The position numbers and the translations under genes are program-made. DNA of 64,000 nt from Hydractinia symbiolongicarpus (lineage: Eukaryota > Cnidaria > Hydrozoa > Anthoathecata > Hydractiniidae): NCBI RefSeq assembly GCF_029227915.1, contig NC_079880.1, positions 25,723,501-25,787,500 of the forward strand, given 5' to 3'. The notes under the pieces are model-generated. The model did no database searches and was not told the origin of the DNA. It saw only the letters and a program-made list of their open reading frames with translations. This document shows, in pieces, positions 35,033-46,322 of the stretch (position 1 is its first letter; every line of letters starts with the position of its first letter).

Positions 35033-36358
35033 CTAATTAAGTACGTTTTCCACGATTTCCTCATCAGTCAATTCAATTGATTTACTCGTGCATACCTCAA
35101 AATCAATATCCACAAAATCATCTGCGTTAAAGATGTCGCCGTCAACTTCTCTTTTTTTCAACTCGCTTATGCTGTCAGAAAGAGATTTAAATGGGTCATC
35201 AGCATCATTGAGACTCGTGATCTGTGCTTCTTTTGAGATGCCTGCCTTCTTAAAGCAGTTTTTAACGGTGTCTTTTGAAACAGCGTCCCATGATTTGACC
35301 AAGATTTGCATCCCTTTAAGAATGTTAATTTTAGGGACCTCTTTACCGCCGTCAATGAACTTTATTTGACGTTTCACAAGATTTGACCGGTAATATGCCT
35401 TCAATGCTCGGATTACACCTTGATCCATGGGCTGGGTCTTAGACGTTGTATTTGGTGGTAGAAAAACTAATTCTACTGCTTTAAGACCAGTGACTTCTGG
35501 ATGAGCTGGGCAATTGTCAATTATCAAGACAATCTTTCGACCCGCAGTTTCAAATTTAACATCGAGTTTTTTCACATAATCGGTAAAGATTTCAGAATCC
35601 ATCCAGGCCTTCTTTTGAGCTTTGTACTGACAGGGAAGACTTTTGACTCCTTTGAAACAGCGCGGTGTAACCGATTTTCCGATAACGAACATGGGCAACT
35701 TTTCACCTAGGGCATTTCCTGCTGCAAGTCCTGTTAAACGAACTTTGCTGAACTTTCCACCAGCACATCTTTCACCTTTGTCATGATAGGTATTTGTTGG
35801 AAGCATCTGGTAGAACAAGCCGAATTCATCAGCATTGAAAATGTCTTGTAAATCATAGCGTGACAAAATGGTTGGCAGGTGTGTTTCTTCCCAGCTTGTT
35901 GTCATCCCTGGTGTACAAGACTTTTCCTCTCCAGAAATAATTCTGTAAATGATGTTTTGTCTGTACTTCCATCTGTCTAGCCAGCCTTCTGAAGCTTTAA
36001 AATCAGGTTCGTTGAATTGCTTTGCAAAATCCAATGCTTTTTCTCGAATGATTTGACCACTAATCGGCACAGTTCTTTCACGAGCATTAACGAACCACTT
36101 GTAAACTGCTTTATCAATGTTATCGTATTTTCCGGAAGAAAGCTTTTGTCTTTTAACTCCATACTGGCCTGATTCATACTTGGTAAAAATGTCACCTTTA
36201 TTCTTAACCCAGTATGAAAGTGTGTTAGGTGGGACACCATACTTTTTAGCAATAGACGTTTTAGTTGTTCCTTCTTTTTCAAGCCCTTTCAAAGCAAGAT
36301 ATTTTTCTTTGATCGTCAGAACAGTTTTCTTCCTTGACGTTGTCTGAGCGGTTGCCAT
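35033..36358 (-). CDS. Tigger/pogo transposase
   Basis: A 441-residue intact frame starting MATAQTTSRKK. Residues 10-60 are a psq-type helix-turn-helix (LKGLEKEGTTKTSIAKKYGV, LSYWVKNK). Residues 80-135 are a CENP-B/Tc5-type DNA-binding domain (YKWFVNARERTVPISG, EGWLDRWKYRQ). The DDE_1 catalytic domain follows with three acidic residues in typical contexts: FNADEFGLFY, IDNCPAHPE and PMDQGVIRALKAYY. It cuts and pastes the element at TA sites in the nucleus. Length, all three catalytic Asp and both DNA-binding domains are present, and no frameshift is seen. Confidence 0.93.
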   Translation of the reverse strand: MATAQTTSRKKTVLTIKEKYLALKGLEKEGTTKTSIAKKYGVPPNTLSYWVKNKGDIFTKYESGQYGVKRQKLSSGKYDNIDKAVYKWFVNARERTVPISGQIIREKALDFAKQFNEPDFKASEGWLDRWKYRQNIIYRIISGEEKSCTPGMTTSWEETHLPTILSRYDLQDIFNADEFGLFYQMLPTNTYHDKGERCAGGKFSKVRLTGLAAGNALGEKLPMFVIGKSVTPRCFKGVKSLPCQYKAQKKAWMDSEIFTDYVKKLDVKFETAGRKIVLIIDNCPAHPEVTGLKAVELVFLPPNTTSKTQPMDQGVIRALKAYYRSNLVKRQIKFIDGGKEVPKINILKGMQILVKSWDAVSKDTVKNCFKKAGISKEAQITSLNDADDPFKSLSDSISELKKREVDGDIFNADDFVDIDFEVCTSKSIELTDEEIVENVLN

Positions 36359-36586
36359 CTTTAATGTGCATTTGAAGAGCCTTTAAAAAGTTTGTTTACA
36401 TCCACCCACTTGTTTTTTAATCGAGCTTTCGAAACGTTCGAAAATTAGATGAAACGTTTGAAAATCAAAGGAAATGTTCGAATTTTGAATGATCCTTTTA
36501 AAACGTTTGAATGTTATAAAACGAAACGAAACAACACAACAACAAAGCAGTAACACCACAATTAGGACGAAGAAGTGAAAATTACA
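36359..36586. promoter_or_regulatory. Divergent promoter with AACGTTYGAA repeats
   Basis: Between the two start codons are four imperfect repeats at about 36429-36520 (CGAAACGTTCGAAAAT, GAAACGTTTGAAAATC, GAAATGTTCGAATTTT, AAAACGTTTGAATGTT), followed by TATAAAAC at about 36519. The TTCGAA core is shared with the element ends, which suggests that the transposase may bind here and control its own promoter (inference). Confidence 0.5.
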
Positions 36587-37009
36587 ATGGATCTTGTTTC
36601 AATGATAATCAACGAAACACAGCCGATAGAAATCATTCTTATCAAGTATTATGAGAGTAACTCAACCGTTATGGGATATCATGAGTATCAAAAGAAATGG
36701 AACGCTGTTATTGGTGAAGTCCTAGAAGCTAAAATGGAACCAACAAACGACATAGACAAATATGCAGTGGCGGTCTGCAAAAAAGGAGATATTGTTGGTC
36801 ATTTGCCTAAAGGAAAAACAGGAAAATTTGCCAAAACGATATTTTACTTTCTGAAGTCAGAAATGTTGTGTACTTGCAAAGTAAAAGTGACAGGGAAAAG
36901 AACTAACTTTGGAGATGATAAGGGATTGAGGATCCCCTGTTTGCTTCAATTCTCTGGACCGAAGGACAATATTGAACTTTTGAAGAAATTGCTTGAAGAG
37001 TGTAAATAG
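36587..37009 (+). CDS. HIRAN-domain protein carried by the Tigger element
   Basis: A 140-residue frame from the ATG at 36587 (a GTG twelve bases upstream is less likely). Residues about 28-130 match a stand-alone HIRAN domain: GYHEYQKKWNAVIGEVLEAK, then the signature N-D-I-D-K-Y-A-V-A-V, then IVGHLPKG, and a last strand R-I-P-C-L-L-Q-F-S-G. HIRAN domains (as in HLTF) bind DNA ends and stalled forks. Its position inside the transposon, divergent from the transposase, suggests an accessory role at the excised or donor DNA end; that role is an inference. The gene is intact. Confidence 0.8.
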   Translation: MDLVSMIINETQPIEIILIKYYESNSTVMGYHEYQKKWNAVIGEVLEAKMEPTNDIDKYAVAVCKKGDIVGHLPKGKTGKFAKTIFYFLKSEMLCTCKVKVTGKRTNFGDDKGLRIPCLLQFSGPKDNIELLKKLLEECK

Positions 37010-37332
37010 CCATGAATATTGAAACCTGATTTTTTGAAGAAAAAAAGTGTTTTAATCGCAGAAAATCAATGTTCTCACTCGACGATCTTCCAATAAGAAA
37101 AATTCGAATAACTGAGGGTGACTTAGCCTATAATTGGCCCCAAGGGGAATAAAAATCACTTCGAATAACCGAATTATTCGAATAACTGAAGTTCGAATAA
37201 CCGAGAGTGTTTTTGCCTGAGTTGGGTAAGCAGATCCAAGGGGAACGCCATCTCACTTCGAATAACCGAATTATTTGAATAAGTGCAGGTTCAAATAACC
37301 GGGAGTCTACTGTAGTCAAAATCCCGTAAGGG

Positions 37333-37876
37333 CTATTTAACCTGCTTTCCTTCAAGTTCAGTTATTTTGGTTTGGCTCTTTGTCGGCACTTTGACTTTTT
37401 TTAACAGTAACACAAATTTCGTTGTTGGTCTGTCCACTTTTGCGTATGTGAGATTTCCTAAACATACAGTGCAACTTTGGACATATCTGTCACAATCTTT
37501 CTTTAACCAAACCACTCTCGCCAAACGTAATCTTACTTTTTCAGTTTTCTTATCTTTTAATAATACGATATCTTCAATACGAAAATTACTTAAGCTGATG
37601 TTCCATTTTCGCTTGCTTTACAATGCATTAAAATACTTACTTTTTTTCCTTATTGTTAAAATGTATCTAGGACGCACTGCGTTCTTTTTCATTGTTTCCG
37701 ACAATATAAAGACGCAACTTTGAAGATAACGGGGAGGAAGGCAACACTGATTCCGACTTAATGGCAAGTAGTTGACAATAAATTCAGCCTCATTTAAAAT
37801 AATGTCCAAGAATTTCTCCCTCAAACGAGGATTGCGGTGACTAAAAATGTCTTTTAAGATGGCGCGTACACATCGA
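37333..37876 (-). pseudogene. BEL/Pao integrase C-terminal relic
   Basis: The minus strand reads CVRAILKDIFSHRNPRL, then FLDIILNEAEFIVNYLPLS (family form: L-x-E-x-E-x-I-V-N-x-R-P-L). After one frame change comes KRKWNISLSNFRIEDIVLLK followed by V-R-L-R-L-A-R-V-V. These match the end of the BEL/Pao integrase core and its C-terminal DUF5641-type domain (K-W-N...G-D-I-V-L-L-K...A-R-V). The catalytic core is missing and a stop separates the two frames. The Tigger element ends 20 bp away. Confidence 0.65.
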
Positions 37877-38814
37877 ATTTGACGTATCTATACCCGGCCC
37901 ATGTGCGAAAGCGCAGGTGGATATATCTTCTATTCTATCTTATCGCACGCAACACTGCGTAGAACATTTTTTACTTTCTCCTGATTCATTTAGTTTACGG
38001 CTATGGAGTAACACAACATTCCCGGATTTTATTTCCGTATAAACATTTAATATATAAAACATTGTTATTTTAAATTCGATGAAAACCGGTTTCATTCCGG
38101 TGTGAACGGGATATTAGTGAAATCTTCTGTTCATCTTGTTATAAAAAACTTGAACGGCGCTCTTATTAATAATTTTTAATAGGCGCGTCGATATAAAGTC
38201 AAAAAAGAACAAAAATAATATGTTTAACTTAAGAAGATAGTAATGCATATGTTCTAATTGAAAATCTATTTATATATATTATAATGGAGCAAATTAAATT
38301 GAAAAGTTTAAGTTTAAGTAAATTTATACCCTCTAAGTCTGGAGAAGAATCTTCTTTGAAGTTCGGTCCTGACAAAATAAACTGTTCGGCGTATAGAGGA
38401 TGTCCGCCTTGGAGAAGTTCCAATGTAGTAGAATTTAACATGAAACAAACAAGCAAAAATAGAGAAAATCATTTTGTTTTTACCAAATTAATATTTTCTT
38501 TTTCCTTTTAACTTCAAACAACGAAAAACAAATTTTATCTTTTGACGAACCAAAACAATAAATTTACAGTAAAAACCATTTTTAATCAAGTAGAACCTGA
38601 ATCAAGATTCTTTACATTTAAACTTGCACCCACTGTGCGGTCAAAAGCTGATAATCAGCAATTTCTGGATGGTTAAAAATCCCAATGCATCTAGCCTCTA
38701 CGCCACGACAACGTCAAAACAAAGCCAGAAAGATTTTTGGTTTTTAATAAATATATTTATTATCTTGCTAACAATAACCGGATATAAACTAATGTACTTC
38801 TTTCAAAGAAATTA
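37877..38814. other. 3' flank of the GPCR gene; possible SINE fragment
   Basis: No gene seen. On the minus strand 38610-38715 has a tRNA-like start (GTCGTGGCGTAGAGGCTAGA, resembling an A box) and, about 60 bases on, GTGGGTGCAAGTTTAAATG, a poor B box. It could be a decayed tRNA-derived SINE. Confidence 0.3.
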
Positions 38815-41268
38815 TCAGCTTCTTGAGCCTTCTCTTTTTCTCATTTTCATATCCACTCTTTCTTTTGAGTTATTATACAAAATTCTTCGAAAGACCCGAA
38901 TATTATTCCGTTGCGGTTGGAACATAAGAACCCAGACTTTAAATGAAAACAGGAAAAACAAAATACAAAAGTTTATTAACCACGAGAGAACCTGATATTG
39001 AATAACTTTCTTGTTTATATCTGTTATGCTTGTATGAAGCAGTGCTGCCATTATCAACACAAGAATCACACTAGATGATGCATACAGTATTTTTGTTCCT
39101 TCATTATAATAGGAGGGCAAATTTCGAGCACGAAATGCTTGAACCATGCACGAAGCGGTCAGGAATAGAATATATGCAAATTGACAAATCAGTAGATTGT
39201 GATTTGCACAAGTTACTTCGTTTAGTAGCTGTTCTCGATTTTTCATGTTTACAATACCATGAGGTGAATGGTAAAGTGCTAGTATAACAAGGCATCCATA
39301 AACAGCTTGAATCGACAGTATCCAAAGATACTGAACATTTTTTGTTACTACAGAACGTATTAGCACTCTTTTGCTCTGAAACACGCGAACAAGAAACACT
39401 GTCTTGGCAAAAACAATGGCTAGTATTAGGCAAATTAACTGTCCATGTAAAACCATTGTTATAATGCAAGACGTATTGTTGATGTATCCAATTGAAGAAA
39501 CAGGTGTCAAAAATAAAAGAAAATGAATTGTAAGTTGTGTGATGGATAAAAAAGTATTTGATGAACGGACTAATGGCGTGGTTCTATTCTTAACAAAAAA
39601 AATAAGAAAAACAAAGCTCAATGCTGCGCCTAAACACACCAAACTGTAAACACCATAAGCTATTGTAGTATTATAAATGATGTATTTATTTTTATAGGTA
39701 AGGCAAAGGGTTCTTTTTCTGTTTGACTCTGTGTTGTGTGGGCAATCTTGGCACGTCTCACTGCCATTCTTCGATTTGATTGTGGTGTCTGCACACTTTA
39801 CACAAATCCAACAACATCTTTTGTTCAAATAAATTGGTTCGTGTCCAGCCAAACATTGTCCATGGCACTTTGAATTAGGTGCTCTCTCGCTATACCCCGC
39901 CCAAACACTTTTTTTAAATTCAGAAAATTTCAGTCTACCCCATAATGTTAGTACTAATGCTACGTAGGTGAAACTAACTTCTCTGGTGGTGTAATTAATT
40001 TGCAAAATTTCTATTGACGCAGTGTCCGCATTATTTATGAAACCAAAGCGGATGGGCTTTCTCTGAACTTCTTCAATAATGTATCCGGTTTTTTCTTTGA
40101 CATTAGTACCAATAATAATCTTCAAATCAAACGTAAAAATGTCGAAAGCAGCAAGTGTATTGTAAAGCGTGACATATGTCCCCTGATCTATCTGTTTCTG
40201 CAGTGACTTAAGATATGTTCCATTACCACTTTCCAACACATTAGCGTTTGCATATTTTCTCCATTTGTTGATCACATTTGTTTCTTCTAGCTTCCAAAAA
40301 TAGTTAAAAAAGCTATTTATTTTTTTATTGCGACTTTTTTTCACGTGTATCATTCCCTGTACTACTAATGGTTCAAAGGTTTGAAAAAAAGATGAAGGTA
40401 GATTTGAAATTGCAGGACTTGCTAACCAAGTCCTGTTATATATGAAATACCTGTCGGCCAATTGCAGGAAACTGATACTATCTTCAGCAGTTAACCATAA
40501 TAGTACCACGTCAATGTAAGCATTGCCTTTGAGCCTTTTGATCATGTCCACGTCACTCAAAGAAGCGCCATTCGAGAAAAAAAAGGAAAAACTGAAGCAT
40601 ATTTCAGCATCATTAAACACATCAATTGCTCTATAATAACCAGCTTCTCCATATGGATTGTTAGAAAAAATAAGCCCAACATGTTTCCACTTCATAAATT
40701 TTATCAACTCGAGAAATGTATTTAGAACTTCATAATCTTGCGAATTTAATTTGTAATAGTTTTTGTATAGTTGATCATACGATTTGTACTGATACAATGA
40801 TATGTAAGGCTTCTTTGATGCTTGTAGAAGATTAACCATTAGTGAAGAAACAGCTTCACTTGCGTTAGCTACTATGATGACCTCATCTTTACGGGATGGA
40901 TAGGATATGCAACAAGTTCCATTACCTTTAGAAGGCAAGTTAACGTGTTGCAATACAGAGTCCAACGCTGATTTAAGTGTACCCTTAGATCCATAGCAAA
41001 CATCATATATGACATAACCCATGGAAATCATTGTGTCGTTTCTTCCGTGATAGAAAGCATTCATTTCCTTGTTGATAATATTTACTTTGTAATCGATTCC
41101 CTCTAAAAGCATCAAGGAGTCGATTTTTAATCCCTTTCCCAAACATAATGACAAATATATTGCCAAATTAATATCTCTTTTTTCAGAAATTGTTCTAAGA
41201 TTTCCTTTGATTAAGCAAATGAAGGACAATGCAGCAAGGAGATAACTAACAAGGCGCTGAACATTCAT
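38815..41268 (-). CDS. Class C GPCR (metabotropic glutamate receptor-like), intronless
   Basis: An 817-residue uninterrupted frame from the ATG at 41268; the open frame upstream to 41391 starts only at a TTG and would precede the signal peptide (MNVQRLVSYLLAALSFICL). Residues about 20-455 are a Venus-flytrap ligand domain (A-N-A-S-E-A-V-S-S-L-M-V-N-L-L, MKWKHVGLIFSNNPYG). Residues 468-525 are the Cys-rich linker (CHGQCLAGHEP, CCWICVKC, ETCQDCPHNTES). Residues 530-780 hold seven membrane helices with family marks P-L-V-R-S-S-N-T, F-A-K-T-V-F-L-V-R-V-F, RNLPSYYNEGTKI and F-S-F-K-V-W-V-L-M-F-Q-P-Q-R-N. The Ser/Thr that bind the amino-acid backbone in mGluRs (S-Y-A-S-T) are replaced by SLYQYKS, so the ligand is probably not glutamate. 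Lack of introns suggests retroposition or a lineage-specific chemoreceptor expansion. Confidence 0.92.
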   Translation of the reverse strand: MNVQRLVSYLLAALSFICLIKGNLRTISEKRDINLAIYLSLCLGKGLKIDSLMLLEGIDYKVNIINKEMNAFYHGRNDTMISMGYVIYDVCYGSKGTLKSALDSVLQHVNLPSKGNGTCCISYPSRKDEVIIVANASEAVSSLMVNLLQASKKPYISLYQYKSYDQLYKNYYKLNSQDYEVLNTFLELIKFMKWKHVGLIFSNNPYGEAGYYRAIDVFNDAEICFSFSFFFSNGASLSDVDMIKRLKGNAYIDVVLLWLTAEDSISFLQLADRYFIYNRTWLASPAISNLPSSFFQTFEPLVVQGMIHVKKSRNKKINSFFNYFWKLEETNVINKWRKYANANVLESGNGTYLKSLQKQIDQGTYVTLYNTLAAFDIFTFDLKIIIGTNVKEKTGYIIEEVQRKPIRFGFINNADTASIEILQINYTTREVSFTYVALVLTLWGRLKFSEFKKSVWAGYSERAPNSKCHGQCLAGHEPIYLNKRCCWICVKCADTTIKSKNGSETCQDCPHNTESNRKRTLCLTYKNKYIIYNTTIAYGVYSLVCLGAALSFVFLIFFVKNRTTPLVRSSNTFLSITQLTIHFLLFLTPVSSIGYINNTSCIITMVLHGQLICLILAIVFAKTVFLVRVFQSKRVLIRSVVTKNVQYLWILSIQAVYGCLVILALYHSPHGIVNMKNREQLLNEVTCANHNLLICQFAYILFLTASCMVQAFRARNLPSYYNEGTKILYASSSVILVLIMAALLHTSITDINKKVIQYQVLSWLINFCILFFLFSFKVWVLMFQPQRNNIRVFRRILYNNSKERVDMKMRKREGSRS

Positions 41269-44200
41269 ATTGTTTGTAACGTAACTCGTTTCTTGACTTC
41301 GTAACTTCGTGACCAACAGTTCCAGGACTGAATTTTTACTTTCGACACGCTTATTTTCTTTTTTAATAAAAAATTTAGTCTTTACAATCAATTAATTTTC
41401 GTTAATCAATTTTATTTTTGTGTTCATTTCTATATTTTTTTATCTTTATAATTATGTTACAGGTTATATTATGGTCTATATGTTAAAAAATAAAGAAAAT
41501 AAAAAATAATAAAAAAATAGAAAAAGGTTAACATTTCTTATTAATTTATTCCTTCAATACCTTTTTCTTTTCTAACTTAACAAATGGGGTAAAAAGTATA
41601 AGCTATGAAAAGAATATGATTACAAGTAAATAATTAGTTATGAAACTGTACTGTGTATAAGGCACAATTTTTTTCAGACGTGTTCTCGCGAAGATAAAAC
41701 TAGTCAGGTTTGCTCAGATCTGGACTGGTTCCAATGGCATCCCTTCACCAAGTAGGAAATACAAATTCTCCCTCCTCCATTTTGCTTGTACTGTCCAGAT
41801 TTGATCATTAAGCTCAGATTTGATCAGTAACAATAAAACGCAGGTGTACTGCCACCGTATTTAAAGCTAATATAAGCCTTTCGCTCAATTTTGCAAAACG
41901 TTTGGTTGTAGACATTGGTAGAATTAATAGAATCCAATTTTGTAATAGGATAAGCTTGACTGAGCGTGATTTTTTTACAATACGTATTTTAGAGTTACAA
42001 AAAGCAACCAGGCCCAACTTGGTTCAGTTAGATAGAATAGTTCAGTTGGGTGTAGAAGGGTATACGTCTTTTTAATAGGAGCTGTGAAAACATTGGGCAT
42101 TCATTGTGATACTTGAGTGTTGCGAAAATGACTCAATTTTTTATTTTTGTTGAAAGTAACTCCAGCTGCTTAATCTTGTTTATTGATGAATAACAACTTT
42201 AAGGATTCTTTCGTTTCGTTAAATTTTTTTTCTTTAAAATTTAAAATCAAAAAGCAAATTCTGGATTTTTGCCAACCTTTTTTTGCATTCCAAACTTCCG
42301 GCCATAGAAGATTATTGTAAAAAGGTTGTAATCATGGCAAGGCCATAGGTACACATTGGATAGGTATCCATTGTTTTTTTCTGAACAAGACATAAAATAA
42401 AGACTGCTCAAATTGGAATTTACGCATCCATAACATAGTGCTAGGAAAATCAGAATAAGAAATTGGTGTAAATCATTTTTCAAAAAAAAAATATCCATAT
42501 TTTGCAAGAATCTTTTGCGAATTTTGGTAATAAAAATAACTGCGGCAAAATTGACAAAACTCTCAGAAAATAATTTCTAGCGAAAACTAATTCTCTTGGC
42601 ATCTAATGTTCTAAATCAGCCATGTTTCCGTCTCTCTTGTTTTACCGTGACCACATGGAACGTATATTTGTAGAAGACAACCATTTTAAAAACAAAATAA
42701 TCTTTAATCTGGAAATCAAGCTAGAGAGTATTAATTGTATGTTTAAATGGCATGGGTGTATCAAGAGAAGGGGGTAATTCTCATGGACAATAATGGAATG
42801 TGATAGACGGAAGAAACACAAACGGTGTAGGACCGCCACAACAACAGAAATGATCAGTGCGCCAAAACGGTCGTTGTCAGGAGGAGGTACTGTTTCTACC
42901 CGTTGTTTGCATAAATATCGGCATGCATGATATTTATTTAACTTCGTATTTTGGTCAAAATTGAACGCGTGACACTTCTGTGTGTGACTAAAAGTTCTTC
43001 AGGCTTTTAAAACAAATAATTTATTGGCAACTTTTTGGCATCCTATGTAAGTATCCTCATTATCATAGTGGTCATTGATATTTTCATCTTAAAAATGATT
43101 TTAATGTTGATGATTTTTAAAGGATAATCTTGATCTTTAAATAGATGCACGTTGTGAGCGTCCATTTCAGATTCTGTGTTTGACAGAAAATGAAAAGAAG
43201 AAGTACCTCTTGATGAAGGCCGTTTTGGCAAACCCATCATTCTCGTTGTCTGACAGCCTACATGGTTGTTCCCGTTCTGTTTCGTTTCATTACAGTACCC
43301 CTGTATTAAATTACAAAATATCACATAAATGAACTTACCTTCAATTATATGGCCACTTTCTATCAATTTGCCAGGGTTGATGAGATTCTTTTTATGTTTA
43401 TTTGTTTGCGTTTAGGCAAGAGTGTTCGTCGAAAGATTGTAAACACATGCACTTGTTTGCTTAAACAATGCCTTCGCAGCCTAATGTTAAAAAAGTGCAC
43501 TTCTTTAAAAAGAATGTAGAGAAAATTATTAGTGTCTTTAGAAAGTGTCCACCGCAGTGAAAATAAAAACAGAAAAGGGCGGTGGGGCGGTAAGGCGGTA
43601 GGGAGAGATGTAAAGGTGTTACTACAAATAAAAACAAAGATAGAGAAAAAAGTATTTAATAACAAGATAACTTTTCTCTTTTAGAAATTATTCTTGTCTA
43701 GAAAAATTTAACCTCATCAAAAATTTAGACGTTCTTCAGATGTACTTAGAACTTTTTTATGAAACGCCACTGTAGAGATTTGAAAGAACAGCAGAAAAAT
43801 AAAGGTTTTACTTTGGGTTTTATTCTTTGCAAATAGACCTATTATATTAATAAACCATGACAATACATACAACATGGGCGCATATACTCATATAGACATG
43901 TGTAACCAGTAAATTCATTCACTTGAAAATAATGAAAAATCGTTTTTTTTTTATTTATTTAATTATTAGACACGCCTTTCTTTCTTTCATATTGTAGTTG
44001 TCTTTTAAATATAATTATAAGAAAATTAAAACAAAAACAAATAAGAAGAAATTTTGATGATTTTTTTTATGTAAAAAATACGACAAATACAACAGAATAT
44101 TCTTTTAATAACAAAACCACCAGTTCTGGTTATAAGACATTTGTGTATACTTATTTTAGCTCGCAAAAATTTCTGATAAATGTATTAAGATGGGTAAATT

Positions 44201-45181
44201 TTAACAGCAAAATAAAAATACCCAAAGTTGAAGCTAAATTTCCTGGTTTTTGTATACTGTCATTGGAAAGGATGCTTTCTCTTCTTCTAACGCGTGGCGA
44301 AATAATGAAAAAGTCAATTATTCTTCAAAAAGAATTCAACTTTAAGGTGTATTTAAATAAGCAATCATCGATTAACTTAAGTCTAAAAGAAACAAGTTAA
44401 AAGAGTGGAGCTATAAATTGGAAATTGACGAATCTTTTTTTATACTTACTATGCGCGTACAATGTTTAACGGTTCGCTCAATGGAAATTTAAGTGATACA
44501 GTTTCTGTGCTACCTAAATATTCTTTTGACCGCTGATAAAATGGATTCACACATGTTTATGAAAAGTGCTTCCGCGCGAAAGGGATGGAGCAGAACACCT
44601 TGCTTTGTAACCCACAAGTTCAGCAACATGCCTTGCAGTTTCGAGCTATACTGCTGCCCCTATACGGCGGTATTCCTGACAGTTTCATCAATGTATCGTT
44701 CTCTACATCCCCTTACAAATCACCATTGATTTATGTGTAATTCTCTCTTTAAGATGGAATAATGTTTTCTTTAGTCCAGTCGTTAAGCGTTCCATGCATG
44801 GTACAGAGGTTAAATTTGGCACACTATTTCATTTGCAGATTGCAATAAAAAAACTCCATGAATACCTTTATGGGGAGAATGAGATATACTGTTTTGTTAC
44901 TGTTTTTTAAAGTAGCAGATTTCCTGATTTGGCCGAGAACAAAAGTTAAATTTGCAGTTAGGTAAAACCTTCAATTCAGTCAAGAAATGTCACTGCAAAA
45001 CATCAGTTAGCTAATTAGAACAAGTTTAAACTGGTTGGTAGCAGACCAGGCATAGTGTACGGATTGTGTAAGTGCATAAGACATGTGTCGATTCATGCCT
45101 TCCTTTTCGACCCATTTTGTAGGCATTAGTACACCAGCATAATTACTTGCCACATTTGTGGTACCCAAACTACCTTGTATT
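41269..45181. other. No firm gene; possible minus-strand exons near 43.1-43.4 kb
   Basis: AT-rich. On the minus strand near 43300-43345 there is GTAAGT and, 38 bases on, a TACAG. Joining them gives an open frame across GKLIESGHIIEG, YCNETKQNGNN and MMGLPKRPSSRGTSSFHFLS, but neither end of the gene can be found and the intron would be unusually short. I see nothing else. Confidence 0.25.
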
Positions 45182-45869
45182 AGTACTAATAATTATACAA
45201 AAGACTCTTTTCACTTTGCTAGCGATATAAATAACCAGGACAGTGGAATATTTACGGCTAGTTTAGATATCACATCATTGTTTACCAACATACCCTTTAG
45301 TGAAACTGTAAGTATATGAAGACTTTAGAAAGCTTTTAACCTTAGCCACTCATGAATCTCATTCCATGTTTAATGATGTTTTTTACCAGCAGGAAGATAA
45401 AGTTGCTTTGGATAGTTCATTAGGCCCTACATTGGCCAACGTATTTTTATGTCACTTTGAAAAATTGTGGGTTAACAACTATCCACAAGAATATAAATCG
45501 ATCTTCTACTGCTGATATGTGATGATATATTTTTCTGTTTACTTTACAAGAACATCTAATGCAATACACGTCACGTTAAATTCACCAATGTAGAACATGA
45601 CAAATCAATATTATTTCTAGATATTACAGTAACTAGGACAAACGGTCATTATATTAATATGCCGCAAACCTACGTTGAGTGGCGTCTATAAGCACTGCGA
45701 TAGTTTTATTTCAGAAAACTATAATTTGTCAATCGTTTCCACCTTAGCGTATCGTTGTTTCATAATTTGCTCTGATTGGTTTATATTTCACCTAGAAATT
45801 CAAAAGAATAAAGCAATATTTAAGAAAAAAGGTTTTCCGCCATGGTTTGTTGACAAATGTATTTCTTAG
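45182..45869 (+). pseudogene. Penelope-like reverse transcriptase relic 2
   Basis: Several frames in order give FTASLDITSLFTNIPFSETV, then FNDVFYQQEDKVALDSSLGP and TLANVFLCHFEKLW, then a degraded Y-V-D-D box, then SILFLDITVTRTNGHYIN, then YNLSIVSTLAYRCFIICSDW. They follow the RT motif order (D-x-x-S-L-F-T-N-I-P; S-L-G-P-x-L-A-N; Y-V-D-D; L-F-L-D; L-x-x-R-x-F-x-I-C-S). Multiple stops and frame changes; no start and no endonuclease domain. It is a different copy from the one at 9-10 kb. Confidence 0.65.
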
Positions 45870-45987
45870 TAAAGTTAGCACTGTAAAACTGTTATTTCTT
45901 CGGTAGAAAAAGAAGCCTGTTTTACCATTTCTATCATTACTTCGCACGAAACTTTAAGATCCCAACTTAGTAGTAGAGATGCTTCTA

Positions 45988-46322
45988 CAGTGGAATCTCT
46001 CTAAAGCAGACATGGTGTTAAGCGGACACCTCTATTCCTTGAAACGGACTGATTTCAGGTCACACTCTCACAAGAAAATCTTAATAAGACGGACAGTTAT
46101 AAGTCGGACACTTTTTTCGCAGCAAATAGCATTTTCCTTTGAAAAAGTTTTGTGTAAAGCGGTCACAAAAAACCTATTATTGACGAGGAAAGTCAAGAAT
46201 GCTGCCTTCAGTTACGAAAAAAGTGGAGGAACTCCAAATATAAAAAAGGAAAGCAAACTTCAATACAATGTATTTGTTAATTGGTATTTGTTTTTCTCGT
46301 ATAAAATTAGAGCGCGTTCACA
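45988..46322 (+). mobile_element. Tc1/mariner-type MITE fragment
   Basis: Begins CAGTGGAATCTCTCTAAAGC directly after TA (45986-45987), followed by repeated GCGGACACCTCTAT-type and GACGGACA-type motifs. A related stretch in the same orientation recurs at 46573-46620 (TCTCTATAAAGTGAACACCT). The matching right end is not found, so the limits are approximate. Confidence 0.4.

Larger units (their letters stand above)
34507..37312. mobile_element. Complete Tigger/pogo transposon with two genes
   Basis: Terminal repeats begin CAGTAGACTCCCGGTTATT at 34507, and the complement ends ...AATAACCGGGAGTCTACTG at 37312. Both are flanked by TA (34505-34506 and 37313-37314), the Tc1/mariner target site. Subterminal DNA on both sides holds many copies of TTCGAATAAC in both orientations, probable transposase-binding sites. 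It carries a transposase on minus and a HIRAN gene on plus, divergently transcribed from a shared 230-bp promoter region. Both genes are open, so the copy looks young. Confidence 0.92.

Noticed and set aside
39104-39469. 121-codon minus ORF
   Set aside because: Shadow of the GPCR transmembrane region in another frame.
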